A stretch of DNA of 64,000 nucleotides from Limnomonas spitsbergensis. Taxonomy: Eukaryota > Chlorophyta > Chlorophyceae > Chlamydomonadales. Location of the stretch: contig JAYJMM010000075.1 in the NCBI GenBank assembly GCA_037349105.1, forward strand, positions 1 through 64,000, read 5' to 3'. Positions 20,501-28,022 of the stretch are shown piece by piece (the first letter of the stretch is position 1; every line of letters begins with the position of its first letter). Both the position numbers and the translations under genes were made by a program. The notes below the pieces were generated by a model. The model searched no databases, had not been told where the DNA came from, and saw only the letters and a list, made by a program, of their open reading frames with translations.

Positions 20501-22561
20501 TGCGGCTTCTAGGATTCCCCCATACTTGAGGAATTCGGGGTTCCCTACCAGGTGCTCATACGCGTCAGGAGGCGTCTTGACCACCCTGACTGCTGCCTTC
20601 TCCACGATCGCATTCGGGCTTCCATACCCGTATACGACGTAGATGAACAGAATCCCGTACAGGTCTGCTCCTGCATTATCGGTTGTCCTGATCTTTTCAT
20701 CCGTCCTCACCAGCTTGGCCCCCATGGCTACCAGCTGTTCTGCTATGTTGACGGTGATGACATGGCATGAACATGCCGTGTCCATTAGTGCCTTCTGGGC
20801 CACCAGCACCTTCCCTTTCACCATGAGGCCTACGCACTGGCTGTAATCTCGCCTGTCGTTTGTGAAGTATTGTAGCCTCGGGCTGATGGTGATCTTACGA
20901 CCCTGACCTATCCAGCCCGGCTCACCACGGACCGGCGTGACTCCCATGGGCATGGTGGTGTGCGCCAGCGCTGTAAGTCGTTCGTTGATGTAGCCCACCT
21001 GCGCACGGACATCGCACAGGCCGTCAGCTAGTCGCCTAAGAGCAAGCCTTTTCTCTCCCTTCCTGGAAGGGTGTTCAACAGCCAGTGGCCCCTCCTCCTC
21101 CTCACTGCTAGAGGAGGGTCTAAAGGACCGTGGCCTGGCGTTGTGGGCTGCCTGCTTGTACTCTCCAGGCTTGGGTGCCAGCCCAACCTGCGTTAGGAGG
21201 GCCACGGACTCGCTGAGCATTTCGGCCACCGTTTGGTGCCACCCATCCGGCTCAGCGAGCTCGGAGGGGCCAGAAAGGTGAGACAGATGAGCGGACTGCT
21301 GGCCATGCCCCGCCTGCCCCTGCGGCTGCCTCTGGGCCGGCCTGCCTCCTTGGTTCCTGTCGTAGGTCCTGTTCACGGGTGGCCCCTGTGGTCTTGGAGG
21401 CGGTGGATACTGCTGTTGAGGCGGCCGTGCCTGCCCCGTGGTTATGTCAGTGGCCAGGGGGGCAGGGCGGCGTTCATCTCTAGCCCTGGGAGTCCTGCAG
21501 TCCCTTGCCAGGTGGTCCAGGCTGCCGCATTGGAAGCAGGCTTTGGGGGCGCCCCCAGCGCTGTGGGTGCTGGTTGTCAAGGCTGTGGCTTGGTCGGCCC
21601 ACGTGACGCCCTTGGCTCTGCTTTCCTGCCTGGCAGGCTGGCTGCTGTTCTGGTATGGCGCAACTCCTGGTCCATCCCCTCTGGGCCTGGCTTCCCACTG
21701 GCTGGGCCGATCTCGCCTGCCGCGCCCCGCCTGTTGCTCCCCCTGGCTCCTCTGCTGATGGTCTCCTGGTCCTTGCCTGGAGTCCATGGCAGCCAGGTCC
21801 CCCAATTCCAGGGCGAACCTCTCCCACAGCAGTACCTGCTGCGTCAGGACCTCTACCTGGGCCTCGTCTGTCATGTGCAGGTATCCTGGCACGGTCATGA
21901 TGAACGCTGTCAGCTTCACCCTGACTGCCCCTGGCAGCCCTTCGTAGAACATGTGGGCTACCGAATGCCTCCTGCCGAAGTGGTCCACTGCGTCTCTGGA
22001 GATTTGCAACAGCTCTGCTGTAGACATGACTCGGAAGGCGAATGCCTCCACTGTCTCCTCTGGCTTGACGCCTGGGTCCAAGGTGGTCTTGACCCCGAGT
22101 TTCAGGCCGGTGATTGCTGCCCTCTCATCTGAAGTCGGCTTGCCCACCTCCCTTTGGACCACCCTGATCCACAAGGTTAGCAAGGATACCTCACAGGTCG
22201 GCTCCTCCACTGGGGCTCTCCATGCTTCCCGGATCCGCTCGACCTCCCTGGAAGCTTTGTCTCCTTGCGGCGCTGATCGTATGGCGACCACCAGTGGGCC
22301 CACGCAGGCCGGCTTGGCTGTCCACATATCCACCAAGGAGCGGACCAACAGGGCCATGGCTGAAGGAGACTGGCAAGACCCTGCAATCTCGCCAGCCACC
22401 ACAGCCAGGGCTGGCGGCTCGTCCGATAAAGCCAGGCGGTTGTGCGAGCCCCAAGAGCTGCAGGCCTGGCAGTATTGCCTGGCTGCGACTGCCTGGGTGG
22501 GACATGTCCAGCACCGGCACGTTGCCCTGAATGTTGGGGATCTTGGTGAACCGCGTTCCAC
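11231..22561 (-). CDS. Retrotransposon Gag-Pol polyprotein (capsid, protease, linker, RT, RNase H)
   Basis: The frame is open for 3,776 codons. Capsid-like region residues about 50-260; CCHC knuckle CFQCGSLDHLARDC at 341-354; aspartic protease with ALMDTACSC near 590 (DTA instead of DTG/DSG). Residues about 760-3050 form a proline/arginine-rich linker with another CCHC (CYKCGGSGHFAFEC, about 1348), a PHD/RING-like Cys-His cluster (about 2484-2590), two more CCHC knuckles (about 2601-2638) and a hydrophobic stretch (about 2939-2962). Reverse transcriptase spans about 3100-3400 with FIDDLLVYS near 3274; RNase H follows (LLYTDFSKQGIGAVLG near 3430, TDHEPL, ending about 3545). The tail enters methyltransferase motif I near 3697 before a frame break. 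RT family traits place it in Ty3/gypsy. The first Met is probably not the true start, since Gag begins upstream in another frame. Confidence 0.88.
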   Translation of the reverse strand: MERGSPRSPTFRATCRCWTCPTQAVAARQYCQACSSWGSHNRLALSDEPPALAVVAGEIAGSCQSPSAMALLVRSLVDMWTAKPACVGPLVVAIRSAPQGDKASREVERIREAWRAPVEEPTCEVSLLTLWIRVVQREVGKPTSDERAAITGLKLGVKTTLDPGVKPEETVEAFAFRVMSTAELLQISRDAVDHFGRRHSVAHMFYEGLPGAVRVKLTAFIMTVPGYLHMTDEAQVEVLTQQVLLWERFALELGDLAAMDSRQGPGDHQQRSQGEQQAGRGRRDRPSQWEARPRGDGPGVAPYQNSSQPARQESRAKGVTWADQATALTTSTHSAGGAPKACFQCGSLDHLARDCRTPRARDERRPAPLATDITTGQARPPQQQYPPPPRPQGPPVNRTYDRNQGGRPAQRQPQGQAGHGQQSAHLSHLSGPSELAEPDGWHQTVAEMLSESVALLTQVGLAPKPGEYKQAAHNARPRSFRPSSSSEEEEGPLAVEHPSRKGEKRLALRRLADGLCDVRAQVGYINERLTALAHTTMPMGVTPVRGEPGWIGQGRKITISPRLQYFTNDRRDYSQCVGLMVKGKVLVAQKALMDTACSCHVITVNIAEQLVAMGAKLVRTDEKIRTTDNAGADLYGILFIYVVYGYGSPNAIVEKAAVRVVKTPPDAYEHLVGNPEFLKYGGILEAAGRLTLFPQGGADGLTLPLELISPAGSHQAAAATWAGLDDPAWVPEEWPADWGEMNPDLTPQCAMVTGTGGPATQTTVAANRVTRLPAAEAPATAPEGARPAKAKGARGAGTEAARQHAGKKGTNPAAAPETDPVALTQAHAAPADPDGTRGTGSRSISGDRVGKAVDPHVAARDKARLAMVQEHTVRQEVRSALRNREGTCAYCDMRRSHSDQECERRLGELLENEPGQGADTHSRGSCQPGSPATHNQDTSSSDEGVTESETELPADRGAPGAAVISCLEARVEVLNRAIQTAARQRIASREADIYSFKTEQARAMADGASDKEMARWKGECAKWIIEVNELKKRYKEEYKGTKAASGPAPQRPCGALREACSGAREARQQQPEADTTIEPPQQDAAPSDGARGGEQDGKEGTSRGTPTEVQEVLHELDDPALGEYPEDLIQSLRDNSAKPKQRNLPMARASRTPSPRAREPGSGPSSNPVSGREPRSASAAERQPRGRSPRRSSHSRERRAPSTEQLKGIQCKDERRPNRQPPPPPQGASGGNQRPRGREALSPDGRSRNRRTRSRSPVTPGKPSNRGSREHEDGSGRRWEGETPRSPCGERWPQGRARSPIRQRQHHSPGRHATAEEPGENRMIRWAPPEDSARGRTGRAPPTQKEACYKCGGSGHFAFECNQRQAQPWRPSGGGEGRAQAQDNRGHGSLRQEEPPSDNQQRIHLRDLFEAEKNEPFEVWAARQAGAPPANFLPGPPEEPRWAGKGAHGCFATTPRGHDPGFNEPDTWFEQEWDDAYLEGQEEQARQPWGLHDGHEPEPGLDPERMPTEARNGEVPQQIHHWRVAVEAIATNGLLTMPADAPKSTAHALELLDYLRRMGAPAPQEGWLALLANFLVTLRVREDQGNSESEGSAHRQDPEISGEASGQEGESDDLSQDIYDPPDVLCPGTPEAGGPAAGPRPAASAEGGGSSFTLQAHGATGGVTSRPPTAGSGHRSCRTEHGPTERTWVQEEVPSGREQRWEPEEPQNPDHWGDSDLSAVEDAEDLDAPGPGPGEPWPRHCFVQWYPAGTDMPEVASTAAMITLPGAGADGLCRLQNHWCVPRGEVICVDRQAAMQAVARLVFPMDAVTAGLLAAAIKGHIRPSTAMEEFMSSTWPTPLYANCVSELLGSVVKEGITAAEEQFRTSQEIPDAARAYGMWQHAHDGFMRTPWAENCVMTLARHPCLANQAVCVPTQAAARQAYALAALRDHSGYDGAGILHPGTPRQCPEIVEMGQDIAREVMGQAVPWGYEPGDARVAIPVRLAVAHYHEDLEGRWTHPAPRAWIHMHATRDDQPVWFFFKTATQVQSDRFPSVERAEEHAVSTFRGTDPAVWTIMMMALNRTLLPGQMSAAVHNIEIVDELWAPQERADCPTHVSAHCTPAAGATAWQGEQALTLSAFAQGRLQSCLQQWMRVEQAAYYNGVPPILLPHWSAPAATVRIWWQRHPRGAVTLHPLFSGSNHDEALRDLTGLLDRGIADRQETPRGRWGAFREAASPGSAHSPDDTTLHLQPDSREQSFFTSLRGGNYEVDWPESDEENSLTGLPQLLPDSDSEGEPADTAEHTEPSEGGAAVPSEHTAPSAGHTQGSSQQSRAPAEQPGPVAPLRVQADTPPNWSRGLSDTGSEASNPDPEDPGSPHLAAEGEPGRGTDLSKEQWDDELRQFVAQRDRQRLEDRVPWPVPQGGTELRGSRIEASLRYRLSLVPDPSPDPRLQGRNQAAEELKQAFRGRLRALSEAPPPELASGPGTGGAVSPGRSYGSDPVHTEPCAGCDQTRAGERLIWCSACGTAWHDLCMRTPRTGAARMCQFCMTPEVRLPSCLGCGERIGPTDQPGRRCCRCHATACSACMNQPGVGGTRRGAWACCGCSDAVPPAWGHHSVHNEPCERCGKKGHDYHACPAPRLREGRCTICFHQGHLAMACPERNQSLGFIRQRQMEEDSRLGVRWWCSAQEALPGEREVVFKATHSRATVSDVRQAIEERRQDEADQARRREQRPVPFREWYKETADQPLQPSMHAVQYAQILTIGAELIKAHDEGRWPEAGEPLDNWPVEWGVPERTSLWNYQAIQRTMLQPHQLDQQPRSAARSSDNARTQTVSPERAYRPDTGCAGPTAAERHQTPSSKGDTRPADSSKVRAAAARRARNARTRARQRRRKAVARDASNSTGCPSPPARISQVELEISWQEGPGDRGPPAVPSPPAPAGPQPCPRPHPGCRGLLPCTAFRGLLACLCHLALVWLLLSYLPGAQASGRGVRGGGFTAGQGAFVSSREAAAKLEPGWLRPPVDMPAPRPPRPQRTGDQGTSSAGSQAGTGEPLAGGVIDMFQPGGVVHAPSEYVKTAEGWLLGKHPDFSGEQQEQLEQSLRDRQGAFAYSMLELPGYCGAQGEFTLALEDEHSSCFQKARDMPPPKAAIFKEKCQPMIEAGIIVRVPQGGPIKFAANSVVAAKKCAETGEWSDHRIAHDMRRMNLRTAKQEFAIPRMETIFQNLGTANVFSKVDLRSGFMQIPIKAEDQPKTAFWMGPELWMYTKLNFGLRNGPPFFQRMMEEEIARAGLSSFCVAFIDDLLVYSDTPADHIRHVELMLDMLHAVGLRAHPDKSLFGCATVEYLGHNVSAQGLTPHAAKIAAVMALPEPASVKNIQEVMGFLNFYRCYIPDFSRKAACINALLVKGVPFVWGPEQAQAFQLIKTEMCEGGRVLRRPDYSGTGPDGKGPPRPFLLYTDFSKQGIGAVLGQCDDSGREYMVACTSRSLNKSEKNYSSFQGEMLAAVYAARTYRHMLFGCKVHLVTDHEPLTYLMDNQALVGQHARWALMLQELDITIVHRSGACHQNADIPSRSPLPSSDDRTGARLDDVTPEPHTPSETTCGPQVAMLTGLGRVNQWHADQVVRLAQEGRRSVRRLRAAETACTVAPCGQAISSAKDEDDEQAQPASAAERVFNSRARARNLISNVLTDLPRSTPAHLHAGVDTACLPTEAVYALEREGVVLFEPFGGMCSGLEMVLRAGIPVTQYLYADTSASMREIAGGRLVQLHKQYPLLLPAPAVGGRSGHCPRTCTPLLPSTS

Positions 22562-24797
22562 CAGCCAACTGCAGGATCATCTGTTGCTGCAGCCGTATGT
22601 TTGTCTCCGCCTGCTCTTGGGCTATCCTTTCCCTTCTGCGCCTTGCAGATTCCCTGCTGGAGCCTGGGCCGCGCCCCTCTGTATCCTCCGAGCTTGACAT
22701 GCTGGGGTCCGAGCCAGATCCGCCGCCGCCGTTCCTGGTTGGGCTCTGCCTGCGCCGATCCCGCTGGTCTCTGCGGTCCGCGCTCAGGTGGGATTGCCTT
22801 CTACCGGATGGCCTACTGCCCTCCGAAGGCTGCCTTGCCGGGTCCTGGCTCCTACCCCCTTCTGACTCTGCCTGCCTGCTGGGCTGGTAGCTGCTATGCC
22901 TGCTGGGCTGCGTTCCACCTGTGTACTCCCTTGCCTCGGAAGCTGACAGGCAGTCGTCCCTGCTTTCCTGTCTTTGCTGGTAGTCTCCCCCCGTGGGGCC
23001 TGCCGGGTTGATTTCCTGAACGACCCTCCTTCCTTGGCTGGGGCCTTGGCTCCTCTCCGGCCTGCCTCGTGCCTGCGCTGCTTGTCCTCGCAGGAACTCA
23101 GCAATGTGATCCACCTGGCTTTCCTGGCCACTGTGCTGATCTACGAAGCGCAACAAGTCGTGAGATTCTTGCCTGCTGGCCCTCCTTGGCGCTGGGTCCT
23201 GCTGGAAGCTGGTTGCCCTGGGCTGTTCGCTGGCCGCTGGGCTGCTGGGTCTGGGTCTGCGCTCTACGTCTAGCCGCTGGTTTCGGAGGCTGGGCTCACT
23301 GCTGGCTTCCAGGCTCTCCCATCTGGCCTGTCGTGCAACAGGAACGGTCCCTTCCGTCTGCTGCTGCCATTGCCCCTCCCTGCGGTCATCTTGCTGTAGC
23401 CTGGATGCCTCGAACCCTCCCCACTCCTCGAGCTCCTCCTCCTCTGATTCGGGCTCCTCCAGATCCCCTGCTGTGCCGTTGCACCACTTGTCGGCAAAGG
23501 CCTTGACAGCCAGAGCCGCCTCTGGCCCTGCTGGTCCTCTGGACACTCTGCGCAAGGCCGCTAGCAGCGTTGCTCGGTCCTGTCCCGTGTGCGGGATGCC
23601 CATAAGGGCCTTTGTTGCCCATTCCGCCAAGTGGTGGCTTTGGAACTCCTTGATAGCCCGGGCCTGATCGCTGAGGTGGACGAAACACTTGGAGCACACC
23701 TGCTGCCATAGCCGCCCTGCCCATTGCAGGATGTCTGCCCACCCAATGGGCTGGAGTCCTGGTGGCTCTGCTGCACCCGGCTGGCTTATGGTCCCTGCGC
23801 GTTCTCCCGCTGCCGGGCGCCGTTCTCCTGGGATGGGCGTCCACTCTGGATTGCTGAAATATCCGTAAAGGCTATGGGCCTGGCCGCTGTCCTCCTTTTC
23901 CCTGCTGGTGCCCTCTGCCACGGTCTCCTGGCTTGGCCTATTTGCACTGGCCGGGAACCTGGACTGGGGTGTGCCGTACGTTGACGCCTCTGTTGCTTCC
24001 TCTGCCGGGATACGGGGCGGCCTTGCCTGTTTCACCCTGTACGGATCTGGCCTGGGCGGGATTCCCGTTGGCGCCTGCATTCTTCCGTGCTGATCTGGCG
24101 GCACTACCCTGGCGTGTGGCTCAGCCTGCGGCTGCCATATTCTGGTAGCCTGCATTGTCGTGGCTTGCGTGTCGCTGTATTTCTGCAGCTCCCGTGGCCT
24201 CCCTGTTGTTTCCGCTGACTCCCCTTGGGACTGCTGTTCGCTGGATCTCGTCCGCTCCATCCTGACCACTGTTGACTGGACCATCCCCTTGACCACTGTG
24301 GGTTCAAGCCGGGGCTCCTGGTCTGGTCTGGGCTCAGCCTTGCCTCCTTCCCTTTCTGCCTCCGCAGGCAGGTCATCCGGAGGTCGTGCTGGCCCGCCAC
24401 CCTCTCCTACACCACCGGTCTGAGACCTCACAGTGGGTGGCTCTGAGGTCGGGTCCAGGGACTCATCGTCGGGGACCGGCCATTGCTCGTCCTCCTGGCT
24501 TGGGCCAGGGGGGATGCGCGCTATGCCGCCTCGTCCGATACCCCTGCGCGTCACTTGAACCTGCACCATATCCTCATCCAAGGCTAGGGTGCTGTCGGCC
24601 CCTTGGACCTTGTTTTCCATTATGCCTGCATATTCACCATCTGACAACCCAATGGCAATTAGCCTAGCTTCCTCTGCTACGGCTGCATTGATGGGTGTCA
24701 TGGGGTCATTGCCTGGTTCCATTCCTCTCACTCGTGCACTGCGTCTTGCAGCCTCTGGATGCAGGTGACGATCATGATCTACCACTGCGTCCTGCAT
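22191..24797 (-). CDS. Retrotransposon Gag N-terminal region
   Basis: An 868-codon frame starting at 24797, acidic and Gln/Arg/Ser-rich, with no known catalytic domain. It ends in a coiled-coil-like stretch (RRRERIAQEQAETNIRLQQQ) and then runs out of frame. Coding sense appears to continue in the +1 frame around 22440-22540, where the polyprotein frame takes over. The shift is either a recoding event or a sequence lesion; no obvious slippery heptamer was seen. It is the first long ORF after the 5' leader, as expected for Gag. Confidence 0.65.
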   Translation of the reverse strand: MQDAVVDHDRHLHPEAARRSARVRGMEPGNDPMTPINAAVAEEARLIAIGLSDGEYAGIMENKVQGADSTLALDEDMVQVQVTRRGIGRGGIARIPPGPSQEDEQWPVPDDESLDPTSEPPTVRSQTGGVGEGGGPARPPDDLPAEAEREGGKAEPRPDQEPRLEPTVVKGMVQSTVVRMERTRSSEQQSQGESAETTGRPRELQKYSDTQATTMQATRIWQPQAEPHARVVPPDQHGRMQAPTGIPPRPDPYRVKQARPPRIPAEEATEASTYGTPQSRFPASANRPSQETVAEGTSREKEDSGQAHSLYGYFSNPEWTPIPGERRPAAGERAGTISQPGAAEPPGLQPIGWADILQWAGRLWQQVCSKCFVHLSDQARAIKEFQSHHLAEWATKALMGIPHTGQDRATLLAALRRVSRGPAGPEAALAVKAFADKWCNGTAGDLEEPESEEEELEEWGGFEASRLQQDDRREGQWQQQTEGTVPVARQARWESLEASSEPSLRNQRLDVERRPRPSSPAASEQPRATSFQQDPAPRRASRQESHDLLRFVDQHSGQESQVDHIAEFLRGQAAQARGRPERSQGPSQGRRVVQEINPAGPTGGDYQQRQESRDDCLSASEAREYTGGTQPSRHSSYQPSRQAESEGGRSQDPARQPSEGSRPSGRRQSHLSADRRDQRDRRRQSPTRNGGGGSGSDPSMSSSEDTEGRGPGSSRESARRRRERIAQEQAETNIRLQQQMILQLAGGTRFTKIPNIQGNVPVLDMSHPGSRSQAILPGLQLLGLAQPPGFIGRAASPGCGGWRDCRVLPVSFSHGPVGPLLGGYVDSQAGLRGPTGGRHTISAARRQSFQGGRADPGSMESPSGGADL

Positions 24798-25658
24798 TTT
24801 CTATTGCTGGGTGCTGAGCAGCCGTGCCGGCTCGCTGTGTGGGCTCACAGCAGCAGGTCACTGGCTCAAAGCCTGCTTCCGTTCTCCTCTACCTTCTGCA
24901 GGCTGGTTAGGCGTTGCTAGACAGGTCAAGCACGGGTAAATTTTTTAACCTGGTTCTGGCGGGTATTTTCACCTTCTGGATTGCTGTCTCGTCCGCTATC
25001 TTGCTGGTCTCGTCCGCTATTCCTCCGCTGATTCGGCGCGCAGCTTCCTCCTCGATCTCCGCAGGGCCTGCTCAGGCTGCAATCTGCAGCTTCGGTTATT
25101 CCTGCACACAGTCTTGGGTTGCCTGCTTTTAAACTCGGATCCCAGATCCTTGCTCACTTCTGTCAACACGCAGGCTGTGCACTCTACCACGGATGCAGGC
25201 CACGTGCACAGGTAATATCAGCTGGGTTTATAACTCCACAGCCTGATCTTCAAGCTACGTCTGCTTCTGGGTTGCCACGCCCAGCGCAAGCAGGAATTGA
25301 CTTGGGTTCTATGGAGAATCCTCTGCTAAGTGATTTCGAGCTGTCCAAGGTAGATCACTGCCTTCAAAAGAAATTCAAGTTCACAGCACATGCACCTTTA
25401 GCAGGATTCGCTGGATCAAGCTGATCAGGCTTAGACCCACTTCGTCCTTTTAAGTGGACACGCGATGGTTGCTTCGGGTCCGTGGTGGACTTCTTCCCCA
25501 CTGAGTGGCGGACACCTACGGGCGGACTCAGCGACTACACGCTGGCCGCGAATGCGCAGCGCGTTAAGCTGTGGCTGGAACTTCTAGATGACAGGCGTGG
25601 ATCTGGTCGCTTGTAGAGCTGCGACTAAAGGCCTGTCGGGTCGCGAACCCTGCAGGTC
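24798..25658 (-). other. 5' leader of the retrotransposon
   Basis: Lies between the 5' terminal repeat (25659-26102) and the first Gag Met. No domain-bearing frame was seen. 25438-25463 carries CACTTCGTCCTTTTAAGTGG, an inverted near-match to 7811-7831 inside segment B. The bases next to the repeat (25641-25658) include GGGTCGCGAACCCTGCAGG, which resembles a tRNA T-arm, but a confident tRNA primer-binding site could not be assigned by eye. Confidence 0.5.
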
Positions 25659-26102
25659 GTTATGAGTCACTTACCGCGTGTAGCGGGCGAAACCGTAGCC
25701 GTAGACTGCGGACGACGTAGTCCTAGGCAGGGCTGGGCTTCGGGCTAGGTGTTCTCGTACTTGCTAGACGGCGAGTACGCTGTTCTAGGCTTGACTGGCT
25801 TAGTGGTACTGGCTTTGATGCACTTCACTGGTTAGGTCTCCGAGATCTAGCCGGTGCTGGTTACAAATAGAGGCCTGTCCACTTAAAAGGAACGAAGTGA
25901 ACGTCAAGCGTGCAAGCCGGGATTCAAAGGTCCCGGCAAGCCCTATGCACTGAGTACGGGAAACCCTGCCTCAGACCTTCCCGAAAGTGGGAAGCTGGGC
26001 TCCTAACCCTAAAAAGGGGCTCCGCAGGGAAGCTGCGGAGTCTACGGGGACGCGTCAGCGGTCCCTACGGTTTTGGCACGTATACTGCATTATACCGTGA
26101 CA
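25659..26102 (-). repeat. 5' terminal repeat of the element, segment B only (444 bp)
   Basis: It looks identical to 7589-8032 and has the same length. Segment A, which completes the repeat at the other end, is absent here: internal sequence starts precisely at the A/B boundary. Together with the extra A copy at 8035-8268 this gives a split direct-repeat layout. Confidence 0.92.
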
Positions 26103-26106
26103 CAAT
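26103..26106. other. Target-site duplication, right copy (CAAT)
   Basis: CAAT immediately follows the GTGACA terminus of the retrotransposon and matches 7351-7354. Confidence 0.75.
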
Positions 26107-26515
26107 GCTTCGATGCCCCTATGCCCCTATGCCAGATCCCCGGATGCCCAGATGTCCAGATGCCTAGATGCCCAGATGCCCACTTGCCCAGATGCCCAAA
26201 TAATGCCCAGATGCCCAGATGCCCAGATGCCCAGATGTTCAGATGCCCAGATGCCCAGATGCCCATATACTCCAATGCTCTGATACCCATCTACCCCGAT
26301 GTCCCGATGCTCCGATGCCCGCCTGATGCCCTGATGCCCCTATACCCCAATGCCCCCATTCTCCCAATGCCCCAAATGCCGATGTCCATGCGAAATTCCA
26401 ATGCCGGTGTTGATGCCAATATTCAAATGTCCAAATGTCCAAATGACCAACTGACACAATGCCCAAATGCCAATCTGCCCCGATCCTAAGATGCCCAGAT
26501 GCCCAGATGTCAATG
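26107..26515. repeat. Degenerate octamer array, right flank of the retrotransposon
   Basis: Continuation of the array at 1-7350, here dominated by GATGCCCA (CCCAGATG) variants with TCCAAATG-like decay from about 26390. No gene is seen. Confidence 0.85.
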
Positions 26516-26855
26516 ACGTTACACCACTGGGCCATGCTGCAAAGCTCGGCTGCGTCGGCGTCCAACAGCAAGGTTGGAAACTAAAGAGAGAGAGGAAAGA
26601 GACCCCCTCAAAACAAAACAAAAAGTCCTAATCCCCAATCCAACTACCGGAAGCTAAAGACGTCTGGGCCATGCTCAAAAGACTCGGCCGCGTGGGCGTC
26701 CCACTGTCAGAAAGGAATAAAGAGAGCAGGAAATTATGGCGCATTCAAAAAGCAGGCACATGTCCCAAGCGAGACCGTCGGTAAAGGCCAAGACAAGCTG
26801 GAGAGCAAGAATCCCCATGCAAGTCTCTCCCGGGAAACCATTCTAGCTACAAACT
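26516..26855. other. Non-coding spacer with an imperfect duplication
   Basis: CTGGGCCATGCTGCAAAGCTCGG near 26527 is echoed by CTGGGCCATGCTCAAAAGACTCGG near 26665, each followed by AGAGAG-rich sequence. No coding potential is recognised. Confidence 0.4.
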
Positions 26856-27302
26856 GAGGCGGCCTTCATGGGTCGCCTCCAACTCCCATCTTCTAGCTGC
26901 CCCTGAGGCGGCCGTCAAGGGTCGGCTCAAACTCCATCTTCTAGCTGCTCCTGAGGCGGCCGTCATGGGTCGCCTTGAACTCTATCTTCTAGCTGCTCCT
27001 GAGGCGGCCTTCATGGGTCGCCTCAAACTCCATCTTGAAGCTGCTCCTGAGGCGGCCTTCATGGGTCGCCTCAAACTCCACCTTCTAGCTGCTCCTGAGG
27101 CGGCCTTCGTGGGTCGCCTCGAACTCCATCTTGAAGCTGCTCCTGAGGCGGTCTTCATGGGTCGCCTCAAACTCCATCTTCTAGCTGCTCCTGAGGCGGC
27201 CTTCGTGGGCGGGTCGCCTCAAAACTCCATCTTCTAGCTGCTTCCTGAGGCGGCCTTCGCGGGTCGCCTCGAACTCCATCTTGAAGCTGCTCCTGAGGCG
27301 GC
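26856..27302. repeat. 48-bp minisatellite, about 9-10 copies
   Basis: The unit carries GAGGCGGCCTTCATGGGTCG and recurs about every 48 bp (26857, 26905, 26953, 27001, 27049, 27097, 27145, 27193, then 27245 and 27293 after a 4-bp insertion). Because 48 is a multiple of 3 the unit stays in frame as a 16-residue repeat, but there is no other sign of a gene. Confidence 0.85.
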
Positions 27303-28022
27303 CTCAGATGCCCAGATGTGAAGATGTCCCATTACCCCGTTTGCTCGGATGCCCAATTTTCCAGATGTCCAGATTCTCGGATGCCCCGATACCCCGATGC
27401 CCTGTTGCCTCGAAGCGACGATGCCCTGATGCCCGATGCCAATGCCAATGCTCAAATGCCCAAAAGCCCAATGTCCAAATGCCTAGATGCCCAGATGCCC
27501 TGGTGCCCCGATGCCCGCCCGATGCCTCAAATGCCTCAAATGCCCCGATGCGATGCCCACGCTCAAAATCCCTAATGCCTAAATGACGAATACCACCAAA
27601 TGCCCGAATGCCCAGATGCCCAGATGCCCAGAAGCCCAGATGTCAGAATGCCAAGATGCCCCATTACCCCGTTGCTCCGATGCCCAATTGCCCAGATGTC
27701 CAGATTCTCCGATACCCCGATGTCCTGATGCCCGATTCCAATGCCACGAGGCCCCAATGCCCAAATGCTCCGATGGCAACAAGCCTATATGCCTATATGT
27801 CCCGATGGCCAGATGCCTAGATGCCCAGATACCCTAGTGCCCAGATGCCCCAATAATGCCCAAATGCCCAGATGCCCAGAGTCCCAGATGCTCCAATGCT
27901 CCGATACCCATTTCCTCCGAAGTCCCGATGCCCCCATGTCCCGATACCCATTTGCCCCGATACCAATTTGCCCCGATGCCCCTATGTCCCCATGTCCCCA
28001 TGCTTCGATGTCCTGATGCCCC
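27303..28022. repeat. Degenerate octamer array, distal block
   Basis: CCCAGATG/CCCCGATG-type octamers with many substitutions and indels. It ends near 28022, where unique sequence begins. Confidence 0.8.

Larger units (their letters stand above)
7355..26102 (-). mobile_element. Ty3/gypsy-type LTR retrotransposon with C5-cytosine methyltransferase
   Basis: An 18,748-bp element coded on the minus strand. Its outer ends are TG...CA, and CAAT flanks it on both sides (7351-7354 and 26103-26106), so it is a DDE-integrase style insertion into the octamer array. Coding order (right to left) is Gag N-terminus, capsid/zinc knuckle, aspartic protease, long linker, reverse transcriptase, RNase H, C5-methyltransferase, C-terminal integrase segment, PHD finger. 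The 444-bp B segments of the two terminal repeats look identical by eye and the 234-bp A segments differ at one base seen, so the insertion is young. The reading frame shifts near 22.5 kb, 11.3 kb and 10.3 kb. Superfamily is assigned from the RT-RNase H and the integrase motif following it. Confidence 0.9.

Noticed and set aside
9080..24667. Many 60-430 codon plus-strand frames across the retrotransposon
   Set aside because: They are shadows of the GC-rich minus-strand polyprotein, with no domain of their own.
25631..25658. tRNA gene or clear tRNA primer-binding site
   Set aside because: Only a T-arm-like GGGTCGCGAACCC is visible. No anticodon or D arm was found, and the orientation for a primer site is ambiguous.
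7355..26102. DIRS/Ngaro (tyrosine recombinase) retrotransposon
   Set aside because: The split repeats fit this order, but the element has a gypsy-type RT-RNase H, a DDE-integrase ERxxQTL segment, TG/CA ends and a CAAT duplication. No tyrosine-recombinase motif was seen.
27281..28016. Short Cys/Pro-rich ORFs in the degenerate octamer block
   Set aside because: Repeat-derived frames without start context or domains.
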